Assembly: GCA_022841345.1 (NCBI GenBank)
Contig: JALHRR010000022.1
Span: forward strand, 1 to 64,000
Direction of reading: 5' to 3'
From: Saprospiraceae bacterium
GTDB taxonomy: Bacteria > Bacteroidota > Bacteroidia > Chitinophagales > Saprospiraceae
DNA: 64,000 bases
The translations under genes and the position numbers were made by a program. Positions within the stretch are counted from its first letter, which is position 1. Each line of letters begins with the position of its first letter. Shown here piece after piece: positions 1 to 8,079 of this stretch. Below the pieces are notes generated by a model. The model saw nothing but the letters and a program-made list of their open reading frames with translations. It was not told the DNA's origin and ran no database searches.

Positions 1-782
1 GCCCCCTTTTTGCTAGTCTGGCATCTCCATACAGACTAGTGCCATGTAGTTTGTTCATGATGAGCGTTTTTTAGTCTGTTACAAATATAATAAATTATTT
101 ATGTATAAACGCTAGCTTTTGAAGGGAAAGGAGAACAGCCAAACAGCCGTGTGTGAGTTTGGTTAAATTTGCCAGTTTAAGATGTTAAATTCACCTGTAG
201 TCTAGTTTTGAAATGTACGTTTCTTGCTACTGTTTACGAAAAAACTTGCAAATTGGTGGTGGGTGTGGAGCAGCCTGGGAAGAAGTTGCTAAACTCTCCT
301 CTCTTCAAAAGAGAGGGGTCAGGGGTGAGTTAAAGCCGCGGAATCAGGGATGAGCTGTTGGATTTTAGGTGCATGAGAAACCTCTGGGTTTAAGTTTAAA
401 ATTTGAGTGGCAACCACATAAAGCAGGATTTAATATTGTTTTGTCGTGGATGAATTGCAAATTCATAAATTATTGGATCGAAGTCGCTCCCCAAAGCTTT
501 GGGGACGACCATCGGTCGAAAGTAGCTGAACCGGGCTCACACCCAAAACTCAGCACTCAACCGCGAGCTTCGCTCGCACATCACATCCGCAATAAATTGT
601 CTGCTATGCAATCAATTTATTGCGGAGACATCACTTCTTCGCAGCGAAGCTAAGAAGAAACATCACCTTTCCAGCCAAAGGCGCAGAAAGACATCACTTC
701 GAAACGATTTCAGCCCCGATATATGTCACACAAAAAAGACGGAAACAGCCGATGGAACGTACAAATTAAAACACCACAAACA
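1..782. other. Gene-free repeat-mosaic region at window start
   Basis: I see no convincing gene here. The stretch holds an 8-bp hairpin (CTAGTCTG at 13-20 with CAGACTAG at 32-39), two AACAGCC boxes near 137-148, a palindromic module at about 291-331 (CTCCTCTCTT...AAGAGAGGGG followed by GTGAGTT) that recurs near 14431, and the first GAYRTCACC hairpin array. An open frame at 369-653 runs through the array and has no protein-like character. Confidence 0.6.
555..700. repeat. GAYRTCACC hairpin array, copy A
   Basis: Boxes ACATCAC begin at 578, 628, 660 and 691. Between them lie inverted repeats: GCGAGC/GCTCGC before the first box, then a perfect 13-bp stem (CCGCAATAAATTG with CAATTTATTGCGG), then TTCTT/AAGAA enclosing CTTCGC/GCGAAG, then CTTTC/GAAAG. 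The module order is the same as in copies B-E, with different but matched stem arms. The left flank resembles that of copy C. Confidence 0.75.
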
Positions 783-1190
783 ATGGAAACATCTGACAAA
801 ATAGTTAGGAATTATATGATGGAGAATGATGCTTTCAGCCAATGGCTGGGCATTGAGATCCTGGAACTTCGCGAAGGATATGTGAAACTCAGGATGACTG
901 TCAGGGAGGAGATGACGAATGGTTTCGGGGTGGCTCATGGAGGGATAACATATTCTCTTGCAGATTCCGGGCTGGCATTTGCAGCGAATAGTCATGGCAT
1001 AAAAAGTGTTTCGATTGAGACTTCTATCCAGCATTTGAAACCCGTGCATGCAGGTGATGTGTTAATTGCTGAAGCGATTGAGGAAAGCTTAAGTAAAAAG
1101 CTGGCGGTATATACGATAAGGGTGAATAGAGAAGAAGAATTGGTTGCATTGTTTAAGGGGATGGTGTATCGGACGGGTAAAGAGTGGTAG
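783..1190 (+). CDS. PaaI-type hotdog-fold acyl-CoA thioesterase
   Basis: A small hotdog-fold thioesterase that hydrolyses acyl-CoA, in the family of phenylacetate-pathway PaaI. The 135-residue product aligns from its first residue with E. coli PaaI as I remember it: MENDAF near residue 13, then the HGG..YSLAD.. motif with the expected catalytic Asp at position 61. This register is why I chose the ATG at 783 rather than the in-frame ATG at 723. No other phenylacetate genes are nearby, so the substrate is open; a general housekeeping thioesterase is equally possible. The gene stands alone between repeat-rich intergenic stretches. Confidence 0.85.
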   Translation: METSDKIVRNYMMENDAFSQWLGIEILELREGYVKLRMTVREEMTNGFGVAHGGITYSLADSGLAFAANSHGIKSVSIETSIQHLKPVHAGDVLIAEAIEESLSKKLAVYTIRVNREEELVALFKGMVYRTGKEW

Positions 1191-1349
1191 CTGGAACAGC
1201 CAGAACAGCCGCTTCTGGCTCCTTGCTTCTAGCCTCTGGCTGAGCAGCCGGGTGGGGGTTATGAGTGATGAGTTATGAATTATGAATGAACAGCCAAACA
1301 GCCGGAAACCCAGTTTGGAGCCATAAGTTACGAGCTGATTGAGGAGTCG

Positions 1350-1397
1350 AAGCAGCTGTGTAGGGGCGATTCATGAATCGCCCCTACACAGCTGCTT
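1350..1397. repeat. Perfect 48-bp palindrome with GTAGGGGCG core
   Basis: The left half reads AAGCAGCTGT then GTAGGGGCGATTCA (sharing the T/GT junction), and the right half is its exact reverse complement, centred between positions 1373 and 1374. The GTAGGGGCG...CGCCCCTAC core type recurs at 1523 and 2725, but the outer arm AAGCAGCTGT is specific to this locus. Confidence 0.9.
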
Positions 1398-1522
1398 GCT
1401 CGATGTTAACTAAAAAGTCGGTATTTGCTGGCTGAAATTGCAGGGAGGAAGCTTCGAGCTTCGAGCTCAAGCTGCAAGGTGAACAGCCGGAACAGCCGGC
1501 TATACATTCGGCTTGCGTTGCC

Positions 1523-1572
1523 TCGATTTTCTCGTAGGGGCGCACGGCCGTGCGCCCCTACGAGAAAATCGA
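1523..1572. repeat. Perfect 50-bp palindrome with GTAGGGGCGCACGG core
   Basis: The left half is TCGATTTTCTC followed by GTAGGGGCGCACGG, and the right half is the exact reverse complement. With a small bulge the symmetry continues into CCTCG on the left and CGAGG on the right. The core matches the element at 2725, while the outer arms differ. Confidence 0.9.
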
Positions 1573-1629
1573 ACGAGGCTAGTTTCGTTGCACGATTTAT
1601 GAGATTCTTGTCTGGTCGTATTGAGCGCT

Positions 1630-1745
1630 AGCTGTCACCTCCTAATTATATTGGATGCAAAGCATACAATATATTTAGGAGGCGTCACCTTTTGCTGTAA
1701 GCAAAAGATGTCACCCTGCAAGCGAAGCGCGCAGGGCGTCACCCG
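1630..1745. repeat. GAYRTCACC hairpin array, copy B
   Basis: GTCACC boxes begin at 1634, 1684, 1710 and 1738. The three spacers are hairpins: TCCTAATTATATTG with CAATATATTTAGGA, then TTTTGCT/AGCAAAA with a GTA loop, then CCTGC/GCAGG. The left boundary GCGCTAGCT is nearly shared with copies D, E and F. Confidence 0.8.
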
Positions 1746-1827
1746 GGCTTACTCAGATCCACCTAAAAACGCCTAAAACTATTCCCCCGAATTTCTGTTC
1801 TTGCTACCTCGACAAACACATATTCAG

Positions 1828-2574
1828 ATGTCAACTTTGATTACACATGCACATTTTTACATACCTCAGCTGGAAAAACACAGGACTGTAAGAGTACTGC
1901 TGCCTCGCAATTATGGGAAAGATCATAGTCGCAGATTCCCGGTGATTTATTTGCTGGACGGACAGAATTTGTTTGAGCCACATACAGCAGCATTTCAACA
2001 CTGGAAGTTGAGGGAACAGATGGATAGACAACCACTTTATCGTCAGGCTATACTGGTAGGAGTGGATAATGGAGGTGCAGACAGAATCAGTGAATATGCG
2101 CCATGGACAAGAGGAAAAAATGAAGGGAAAGCAAATCTGTATCTGCAATTCATGGAGAAAACGCTGAAGCCCTTCATTGATCATCATTACAGAACCTGGT
2201 CCCAGGCGGAGGCTACCGGAATTGTTGGTTCGTCCCTTGCAGCTTTGACGTCTTTGTATGCCGGTATAGAATTCAATCATACTTTTGGGAAAATCGGAGC
2301 ACTGTCTCCTGCAATTTGGTATAATCCGCAGATCAGCACACACATGACTCAGAAGTTTTCTCATAGCACAAAAATATACATCTCCGGTAGTAAGACCGAA
2401 AGTCCTTATATGTACAAAACACTGGAAAGATTGTATCATAGTTTGGATCAATCCGCACTGCCCAGGGATCACTTCAGAGTAGTGGCAAGAGATAAAGGAA
2501 AGCATGCAGAGCCTTTTTGGGGAAGGGAGTTCAAGCATATGTATGAGTGGTTGTTTCCGAAGACGGTGCTTTGA
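1828..2574 (+). CDS. Alpha/beta-hydrolase, putative esterase (Fes/IroE/esterase D-like family)
   Basis: A 248-residue alpha/beta-hydrolase of the PF00756-like esterase group. Visible landmarks are the early strand PVIYLLDGQNLF, the partner segment ILVGVDNGG, the nucleophile elbow GSSLAAL (GxSxA rather than the commoner GxSxG), a later EPFW region and a C-terminal H (KHAEPFW) suited to complete the triad. The start is the ATG at 1828; an in-frame TTG lies nine codons upstream. No signal peptide is evident, so it is probably cytosolic. The natural substrate cannot be read from context. A long open frame on the opposite strand is a shadow. Confidence 0.8.
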   Translation: MSTLITHAHFYIPQLEKHRTVRVLLPRNYGKDHSRRFPVIYLLDGQNLFEPHTAAFQHWKLREQMDRQPLYRQAILVGVDNGGADRISEYAPWTRGKNEGKANLYLQFMEKTLKPFIDHHYRTWSQAEATGIVGSSLAALTSLYAGIEFNHTFGKIGALSPAIWYNPQISTHMTQKFSHSTKIYISGSKTESPYMYKTLERLYHSLDQSALPRDHFRVVARDKGKHAEPFWGREFKHMYEWLFPKTVL

Positions 2575-2724
2575 AACAGCCAGCTTCGAGCTTCGTGCCA
2601 CGAGCTGCGAGAAAACAGCCGATTCTGGCTACTGGCTTCTGGCCTCTGGCTGAACAGCCGGGTGTGAGTTATGAATTATGAGGGAACAGCCAAAGACAGC
2701 AAGAAATGGCGGGTTGAATTTCCT

Positions 2725-2772
2725 TGATTTTCCCGTAGGGGCGCACGGCCGTGCGCCCCTACAGGAAAATCA
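2725..2772. repeat. 48-bp near-perfect palindrome with GTAGGGGCGCACGG core
   Basis: The same core as the element at 1523, bounded here by the arms TGATTTTCC and GGAAAATCA. There is one mismatch next to the core. Confidence 0.88.
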
Positions 2773-2839
2773 GAAGAGCTTAGCTGATTTTTACACTTAA
2801 ATCCCACTGGCTCACACCCTAAACTCACTACTCAAGCGC

Positions 2840-2972
2840 GAGCTCCGCTCGCACATCACCTCCGAAATTAATTAACTGTTTCACAGTCAATTAATTTCGG
2901 AGACATCACTTCTTCGCAACGAAGCTAAGAAGAAACATCACCTTGCAAGCCGCAGGCGCAGCAAGACATCCC
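2840..2972. repeat. GAYRTCACC hairpin array, copy C
   Basis: ACATCAC boxes begin at 2853, 2903 and 2935, and a truncated ACATCC lies at 2966. Hairpins are GCGAGC/GCTCGC (one mismatch), CCGAAATTAATT/AATTAATTTCGG, TTCTTCG.../...AAGAA and CTTGC/GCAAG. It is closest to copy A, including the left flank CTCACACCC(A/T)AAACTCA. Confidence 0.75.
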
Positions 2973-3154
2973 AGCGACGGCCTGCACTAATCCCGGTAAA
3001 TTTCAGCCGAAACCGCGGCCCAATCCCGCCCGAAATCTTGTAATTTCGGAGTTATTCGACAGAGCATATTGATTTTCAGACAAATGGATACACAAGTATC
3101 ATTTCTTCAAAATATCTTTACGCACATTATAAAACAGAAAACAGAAAATTCATC

Positions 3155-3907
3155 ATGAAAGCAATTAAATTATTTACCATGTTATTATTCCTGGGAATAT
3201 CAGGAATGACATATGCTCAGACTGTTCAGGAAATTCTTGATAAGTATGTGGAGAATACAGGCGGGAGAGCAAAATGGGAAGCAATGAAAGGAATGAAAAT
3301 GACTGCTTCAGTCAATCAACAGGGAATGGAAATTCCATTAACCATTATTTCATTGAAAGACGGCCGTCAAACAACTAATATTAACTTCCAGGGAATGTCT
3401 ATCAAACAAAATGTTTTTGATGGTACAACACTTTGGTCCACAAATTTCATGTCCATGAAAGCAGAGAAAAGTGATGCAGAAACTACTGCCATTTTCAAAG
3501 CAACGGCTACAGATTTTCCGGATCCTTTTCTGAATTATAAAGCAAAAGGCTATCAGGTTGAACTTCTGGGAAAGGAATCAATTGAAGGCACTGAAACATT
3601 TAAAATTAAACTGACCAAAAAACCAGTCATGGTAGATGGTCAATTACAGGATGATATCAGTTACTATTTCTTCGATACGGAAAATTTCGTTCCGATCATG
3701 GTCGAGGCTGAAATCAAGTCAGGTCAGGGTAAGGGAATGATTTCACAAACCACTATGAGTGATTATCAGGAAGTGGATGGTCTTTTCTTCCCATTCTCCA
3801 TGGCTCAGGGCGTTAAAGGTCTTGGTGCTCAGCCTATCGTTATTAGCAAAATAGAGCTGAATCCAACAGTTGATGATAGCGAATTTATTTTTCCGGAGGA
3901 TAAGTAA
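3155..3907 (+). CDS. Secreted LolA-like outer-membrane lipoprotein-sorting family protein
   Basis: A 250-residue exported protein with a clean signal peptide (hydrophobic residues 6-18, cleavage after TYAQ). The start TVQEILDKYVENTGGRAKWEAM is typical of Bacteroidota proteins annotated as outer-membrane lipoprotein-sorting or LolA-like, which fold as an open beta-barrel that binds lipid or lipoprotein. The remainder alternates beta-strand-like segments and ends in VDDSEFIFPEDK, a typical ending of this group. It stands alone, followed by repeats. True LolA activity is not shown; a general periplasmic lipid-binding role is as likely. Confidence 0.7.
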   Translation: MKAIKLFTMLLFLGISGMTYAQTVQEILDKYVENTGGRAKWEAMKGMKMTASVNQQGMEIPLTIISLKDGRQTTNINFQGMSIKQNVFDGTTLWSTNFMSMKAEKSDAETTAIFKATATDFPDPFLNYKAKGYQVELLGKESIEGTETFKIKLTKKPVMVDGQLQDDISYYFFDTENFVPIMVEAEIKSGQGKGMISQTTMSDYQEVDGLFFPFSMAQGVKGLGAQPIVISKIELNPTVDDSEFIFPEDK

Positions 3908-4313
3908 GTTAGTTATGAGATATGAGTTATGAATTATGAGTGAAACAGCCAATTGAACAGCCGGTGCGAGTTGGGAGTTAGGAGTCATAAGCCGTAGGTC
4001 GTGCCTTCCATTTCAGGGCCATGGCAATTAAAACAGCCAGTTAACAGCCGGAGATTCAGATAATCGAGTTCAAAGGAGTATTGTAGAGACGCAAGGCATT
4101 GCGTCTCTACACAAACAGCCAGTTAATATATGAGTTATGAGATAAAAATTATGAGATGAATAGTCGGAGACCATTAGGAGTGATTTATATTAAGCCGGGC
4201 TCGTTTCGTTCATTTAAGGGCTATTTCAATTGAACAGCCCTTTCCATTTGTCCATTATTAATTTTCTCCCCTCCCCAATGCTTTGGGGATTGGGGATCAA
4301 CTTTCAACTATTT
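3908..4313. other. Gene-free repeat-mosaic region
   Basis: It contains repeated GAGTTATGAATTATGAG-like modules (from 3910 and 4130), AACAGCC boxes near 3944, 3956, 4033, 4045 and 4115, and one GTAG-footed palindrome. The open frame of the following gene extends back to 4230, but that part is not protein-like. Confidence 0.55.
4082..4111. repeat. GTAGAGACGCAA palindrome
   Basis: A 13-bp perfect stem (TGTAGAGACGCAA with TTGCGTCTCTACA) around a GGCA loop. It is a variant of the GTAG-footed palindromes at 1350, 1523 and 2725 (GTAGRGRCG...CGYCYCTAC). Confidence 0.85.
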
Positions 4314-7300
4314 ATGAAGCACATTATTTTACCACTTTTTATTCTTTTGGGATTAAACTCATTAGGAGCACAGGATGCTGTCACGAGAGGAAAAGAATTA
4401 TTCGGAGATCTGAAAGCCCGACAGATCGGGCCCGCATTGATGAGCGGAAGAATTACGGATCTGGAAGTGCACCCATCCAATGACCGCATCATTTATGCAG
4501 GAACTGCCGGAGGAGGAGTTTGGAAAAGTTCAGATGGAGGAGCCAGATTTCAATCCATTTTTGATGATTATTGCCAATCCATAGGAGCTGTAGTACTGGA
4601 TCCTTCACAACCGGATAAAATTGTTTGGGTCGGAACAGGGGAGACCTGGACAAGGAATAGTGTTTCAACCGGGAATGGAATATATCGCTCAGGTGATGGG
4701 GGAACAAACTGGCAAAAAATGGGTCTGGAAAACTCTGAAAGAATCGGAAATATTATTGTGCACCCCAAAAATTCTGATATCGTGTATGTTGCCGTTTTGG
4801 GGGCTCTTTGGAGCGACTCCGAAGACCGGGGTGTTTATAAAACCACAGATGGTGGCAGGACCTGGAACAAAATCTTGTATGTAAATCAAACCACCGGCTG
4901 TGCAGATTTGGCGATAGATCCTGCCAATCCCGGCATCTTGTATGCATCCTTTTGGGAATTCAGAAGAACACCATGGTCATTTTCCTCAGGAGGACACAAT
5001 AGTGCATTATATAAATCTACAGATGAAGGAAAGACCTGGGCAAAAATTCACAATGGATTACCTGCAGGTCAATTAGGCCGTATGGGAATTGCAGTTGCTC
5101 CTTCTAATCCCAATATCTTATACACTGTCGTAGAATCTGAGCAAAATAAGGACAAAGGCCTTTACCGAAGTGATGACGCCGGAGCATCGTGGAAATTGCT
5201 TTCTAACGACTTCGGCCTTGTCGTACGCCCATTTTATTTCTCAAGAATTGTGGTGGATCCTAAGAATCCGGAAGTAGTAGTAAAAGGTGGTTTATTTGGT
5301 TCAATCTCCAGAGATGGTGGCAAGACATTCAAAAACCTTGGCCCCATGCACGCAGACATTCATGATATAGCATTTGATATCAAAAATTCTGACCGGATGT
5401 ATGTCGGCACCGATGGAGGTGTCTACAGAACCTGGGACGGAGGAACAACCATGGAAATGGTGGAGAATATTCCTGTTTCTCAGTTTTATCATGTGACGGT
5501 GGACTATCAGACTCCTTACAATGTATATGGTGGATTGCAGGACAATGGTTCCTGGTATGGGCCTTCTTCCTCACCGGGTGGAATTGAGGCAAGAGACTGG
5601 CATTCTGTGGGTGCAGGAGATGGATTCAGAGTTTATCCGCATCCGACAAAAAGAATTGTTTATTCCGAAATGCAGGGTGCTGACAATATCTGGCGCCTGG
5701 ATGTGGAAAGACAGCAGGTCAAAACCATTCAGCCATTGCCGGTGGAAGGAGATCCTAAACTTCGATTCAACTGGAATACGCCTATCACAACCAGTCCGAA
5801 TAAGCCGGACAGAATTTATGTGGGCAGTCAGTTTTTGCATAAATCGGATGATATGGGGGATAATTGGGTAAAGATTTCTCCGGATTTGACTACAAATGAT
5901 CCTAAAAAACAAGACCAGTCTTCTTCCGGCGGCTTGTCAAGAGATAATTCAGGTGCAGAAAACCACTGCACTATTTTTACTATCTCAGAATCAGAACTGG
6001 ATGAAAAAATTATTTGGGCAGGTACGGATGACGGTCAGGTTCAGGTTACGCAGGATGGAGGAAAAACATGGAAGAATGTAACGGCTGCAATTCCGAATTT
6101 ACCAAAGAATACATGGTGCTATCATATAGAGCCCAGCCACTTTAGTAAAGGAAGTGCTTATGCTGTCTTTGACGGACATTCTACCGGAGATATGAAGGCA
6201 TATGCATATAAAACTACCGATTTCGGGGCAACCTGGAACTCCATCATTACGTCTGATATTGAAGGATTCACAAGATCATTGAAGGAAGATTATGTAAATG
6301 AGAATTTACTATTTCTGGGAACTGAGTTAGGATTATATGTCACTGTGAATGGTGGACAAAGCTGGATGAAATTTACCAATAATGTTCCTGCTGTTGCTGT
6401 GATGCATATTGCTCAGCACAAAGGAACCAACGATATCATTCTGGCTACGCATGGCCGTGGAGTGATCATTATTGATGATGTCAGTCCACTGCGTCAGATT
6501 AATGAGACAACACTGAATAAGGAATTGCACTTTTTTGACCTGAAGCCAGTCACTGTGTATGAAGAAAACGGCTTTGGCGGAGCAAGCGGTGAGACTCAGT
6601 TTGTTGGACCGAATCCAAGTAAAGCTGCCAGATTTATTTATCATTTGAAAAAGCGCCACACCTTTGGTAAGATGACCATGGAAATCCAGGATCTTCAGGG
6701 GAATAAACTCTCAGAACTTACACCCGGAAAGTCAAAAGGAATTAATGTTGTTGAATGGAATTTCAGAACTAAAACTCCAAAAGTGGCAGGAGGTAAAACC
6801 TTCAGTGCCGGAGGGATGACCGCTCCAAGAGTTCCAGCCGGAAAATACAAAGTTGTAATCCAAAAAGGCAATGAAACTTTTTCGCAAGAATTTGAAGTGA
6901 AAAATGATCCAACTTCACCAATGAGTCCCACAGATAGAAAGGAATTGGACGGTATAACCCAAAAACTATTTGACATGAATCAGGATCTGGCTTATCTGGT
7001 ATATGAACTGGATGAAATTGTCAACAAAGCGCAGGAAGTAAAAACAAAATCTCCTTCTTCTGCTACCAACAAAGTAGTAGATCCGTTGATTAAAGATTTT
7101 ACTTCACTCAAAGAAAGTCTTGTTATCACAACAGGTGATAATTATGTGGATACTGCAGAGCCTCAGTTGAGAGAAAAAATGGGAACCCTATATGGAAGAG
7201 TTGCCAACAGCTTCTACAAACTAAACAGCTCTGAAATGGACAATCTTAAATTGATTGAAAACAGATTCAATAAGGCGAAAACTGATTTCGCAAATATGAA

Positions 7301-7397
7301 GACCAAACATATGGCCAAATTGAACCAACTCATCATCAAGAATAAATTAACTCCTGTGAGTCTGCAGAAATTTGAGGATTACATTGCCGCTCCTTAA
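4314..7397 (+). CDS. Secreted VPS10/BNR beta-propeller protein (sortilin-like, glycosyl-hydrolase-annotated)
   Basis: About 1,027 residues. The ATG at 4314 gives a proper signal peptide (KHIILPLFILLGLNSLGAQ). It is followed by many Asp-box/BNR motifs of the type S.DGG..W or TDGGRTW (for example YKTTDGGRTW, YKSTDEGKTW, VTQDGGKTW), which build one or two beta-propellers over roughly residues 35-740. The C-terminal third has a FlgD-Ig-like segment (LRQINETT... to ...KNDPTSPMSP) and an alpha-helical tail. Proteins of this layout are common in Bacteroidota and often annotated as glycosyl hydrolases, but no catalytic residues are obvious. It lacks a T9SS sorting domain, so a periplasmic or outer-membrane-associated site is likely. 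A strong terminator follows. Confidence 0.85.
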   Translation: MKHIILPLFILLGLNSLGAQDAVTRGKELFGDLKARQIGPALMSGRITDLEVHPSNDRIIYAGTAGGGVWKSSDGGARFQSIFDDYCQSIGAVVLDPSQPDKIVWVGTGETWTRNSVSTGNGIYRSGDGGTNWQKMGLENSERIGNIIVHPKNSDIVYVAVLGALWSDSEDRGVYKTTDGGRTWNKILYVNQTTGCADLAIDPANPGILYASFWEFRRTPWSFSSGGHNSALYKSTDEGKTWAKIHNGLPAGQLGRMGIAVAPSNPNILYTVVESEQNKDKGLYRSDDAGASWKLLSNDFGLVVRPFYFSRIVVDPKNPEVVVKGGLFGSISRDGGKTFKNLGPMHADIHDIAFDIKNSDRMYVGTDGGVYRTWDGGTTMEMVENIPVSQFYHVTVDYQTPYNVYGGLQDNGSWYGPSSSPGGIEARDWHSVGAGDGFRVYPHPTKRIVYSEMQGADNIWRLDVERQQVKTIQPLPVEGDPKLRFNWNTPITTSPNKPDRIYVGSQFLHKSDDMGDNWVKISPDLTTNDPKKQDQSSSGGLSRDNSGAENHCTIFTISESELDEKIIWAGTDDGQVQVTQDGGKTWKNVTAAIPNLPKNTWCYHIEPSHFSKGSAYAVFDGHSTGDMKAYAYKTTDFGATWNSIITSDIEGFTRSLKEDYVNENLLFLGTELGLYVTVNGGQSWMKFTNNVPAVAVMHIAQHKGTNDIILATHGRGVIIIDDVSPLRQINETTLNKELHFFDLKPVTVYEENGFGGASGETQFVGPNPSKAARFIYHLKKRHTFGKMTMEIQDLQGNKLSELTPGKSKGINVVEWNFRTKTPKVAGGKTFSAGGMTAPRVPAGKYKVVIQKGNETFSQEFEVKNDPTSPMSPTDRKELDGITQKLFDMNQDLAYLVYELDEIVNKAQEVKTKSPSSATNKVVDPLIKDFTSLKESLVITTGDNYVDTAEPQLREKMGTLYGRVANSFYKLNSSEMDNLKLIENRFNKAKTDFANMKTKHMAKLNQLIIKNKLTPVSLQKFEDYIAAP

Positions 7398-7430
7398 TAG
7401 GTATAGTTATCAGCAATAGTTTTTAAGCTT

Positions 7431-7474
7431 AAAATGGCCACTTAAGGTACATCACTTTATGTGGCCATTTTCTT
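7431..7474 (+). terminator. Rho-independent terminator
   Basis: An 11-bp perfect stem, AAAATGGCCAC (7431-7441) with GTGGCCATTTT (7461-7471), ends in a T-rich run. It closes the propeller gene and rules out an upstream start for the next gene, whose open frame would otherwise begin inside it. Confidence 0.85.
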
Positions 7475-7503
7475 TAAAATACAGGGCTATATTTTTTGCA
7501 AAA

Positions 7504-8067
7504 ATGATTGAAAAAACAGAAAGACAGATACAGGCAAGGACCATCAGACTGATGAGGCGGATCCACAGAATCACGGGTATATCTCTGTTTCTGTTTTTCT
7601 TTGTAATCGGATGTACAGGAATTTTATTAGGTTGGAAAAAGAACAGCAATGGCATCATTTTGGCTAAAACCTATCAGGGAACTTCCACTGATCTGAAAGA
7701 CTGGATCAGCATGGACAGCCTCTATAAAAATGCCATCTTTTACCTGAAAACAGAAGTCTCCGAAGATTTATCTACCACAGTCGACAGGATGGAAATCAGA
7801 GCGGATAAAGGCTGTGTCAAATTCACTTTTGAAGGACATTTTTGGGGATTACAGCTCGATGGAGCCACAGGAAAATTGCTGGCAGTAGAACGCCGTAATG
7901 CGGACTGGATCGAGAAGCTGCATGATGGATCCTTATTGGATCTCTACCTGGGAAGCAGCGCTCAGTTTTTCAAATTATTCTATACCTCGCTGATGGGATT
8001 AGCATTGATCACATTTACTATTACGGGATTTTGGTTGTGGTATGGTCCGAAGCGGATGAGGAAGTAG
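7504..8067 (+). CDS. PepSY-associated transmembrane protein
   Basis: A 187-residue membrane protein. An N-terminal TM helix (RIHRITGISLFLFFFVIGCTGILLGW, about residues 19-44) is followed by an extracytoplasmic domain with a PepSY-like core (GLQLDGATGKLLAVERR) and a C-terminal TM helix ending FWLWYGPKR. The RIHRITG and WLWYGPKR signatures are typical of PepSY-TM proteins, often linked to iron or siderophore reduction in Bacteroidota. It is shorter than the four-helix PepSY-TM proteins. The start at 7504 lies just after the terminator. It converges with the following minus-strand gene, only 12 bp away. Confidence 0.8.
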   Translation: MIEKTERQIQARTIRLMRRIHRITGISLFLFFFVIGCTGILLGWKKNSNGIILAKTYQGTSTDLKDWISMDSLYKNAIFYLKTEVSEDLSTTVDRMEIRADKGCVKFTFEGHFWGLQLDGATGKLLAVERRNADWIEKLHDGSLLDLYLGSSAQFFKLFYTSLMGLALITFTITGFWLWYGPKRMRK

Positions 8068-8079
8068 GGAAAACAAAGA

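Larger units (their letters stand above)
1191..1827. other. Gene-free repeat-mosaic region
   Basis: No gene is supported. It contains at least six AACAGCC/AGCAGCC boxes, a GAGTTATGAATTATGA module, two long GTAG-footed palindromes and GAYRTCACC array B. An open frame at 1425-1631 is composed of these repeats. Confidence 0.6.
2575..3154. other. Gene-free repeat-mosaic region
   Basis: No gene is supported. It contains several AACAGCC boxes (from 2573, 2625, 2654 and 2686), a CTTCTGGCCTCTGGCTG module also seen near 1220 and 59515, the palindrome at 2725 and array C. The last 130 bases before the next gene are AT-rich and presumably hold its promoter, but no clear TAnnTTTG element is present. Confidence 0.55.

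Noticed and set aside
369-653. A 94-codon frame at the window start.
   Set aside because: It runs through hairpin array A and repeat modules; composition is set by the repeats.
555-700. The hairpin arrays as a CRISPR array.
   Set aside because: The repeated box is only 7-9 bp and the spacers are themselves palindromes with the same plan in each array; there are no cas genes.
1831-2601. A 256-residue open frame on the minus strand opposite the esterase.
   Set aside because: It mirrors the coding strand of a convincing alpha/beta-hydrolase and is Cys- and Ser-rich without a family match.
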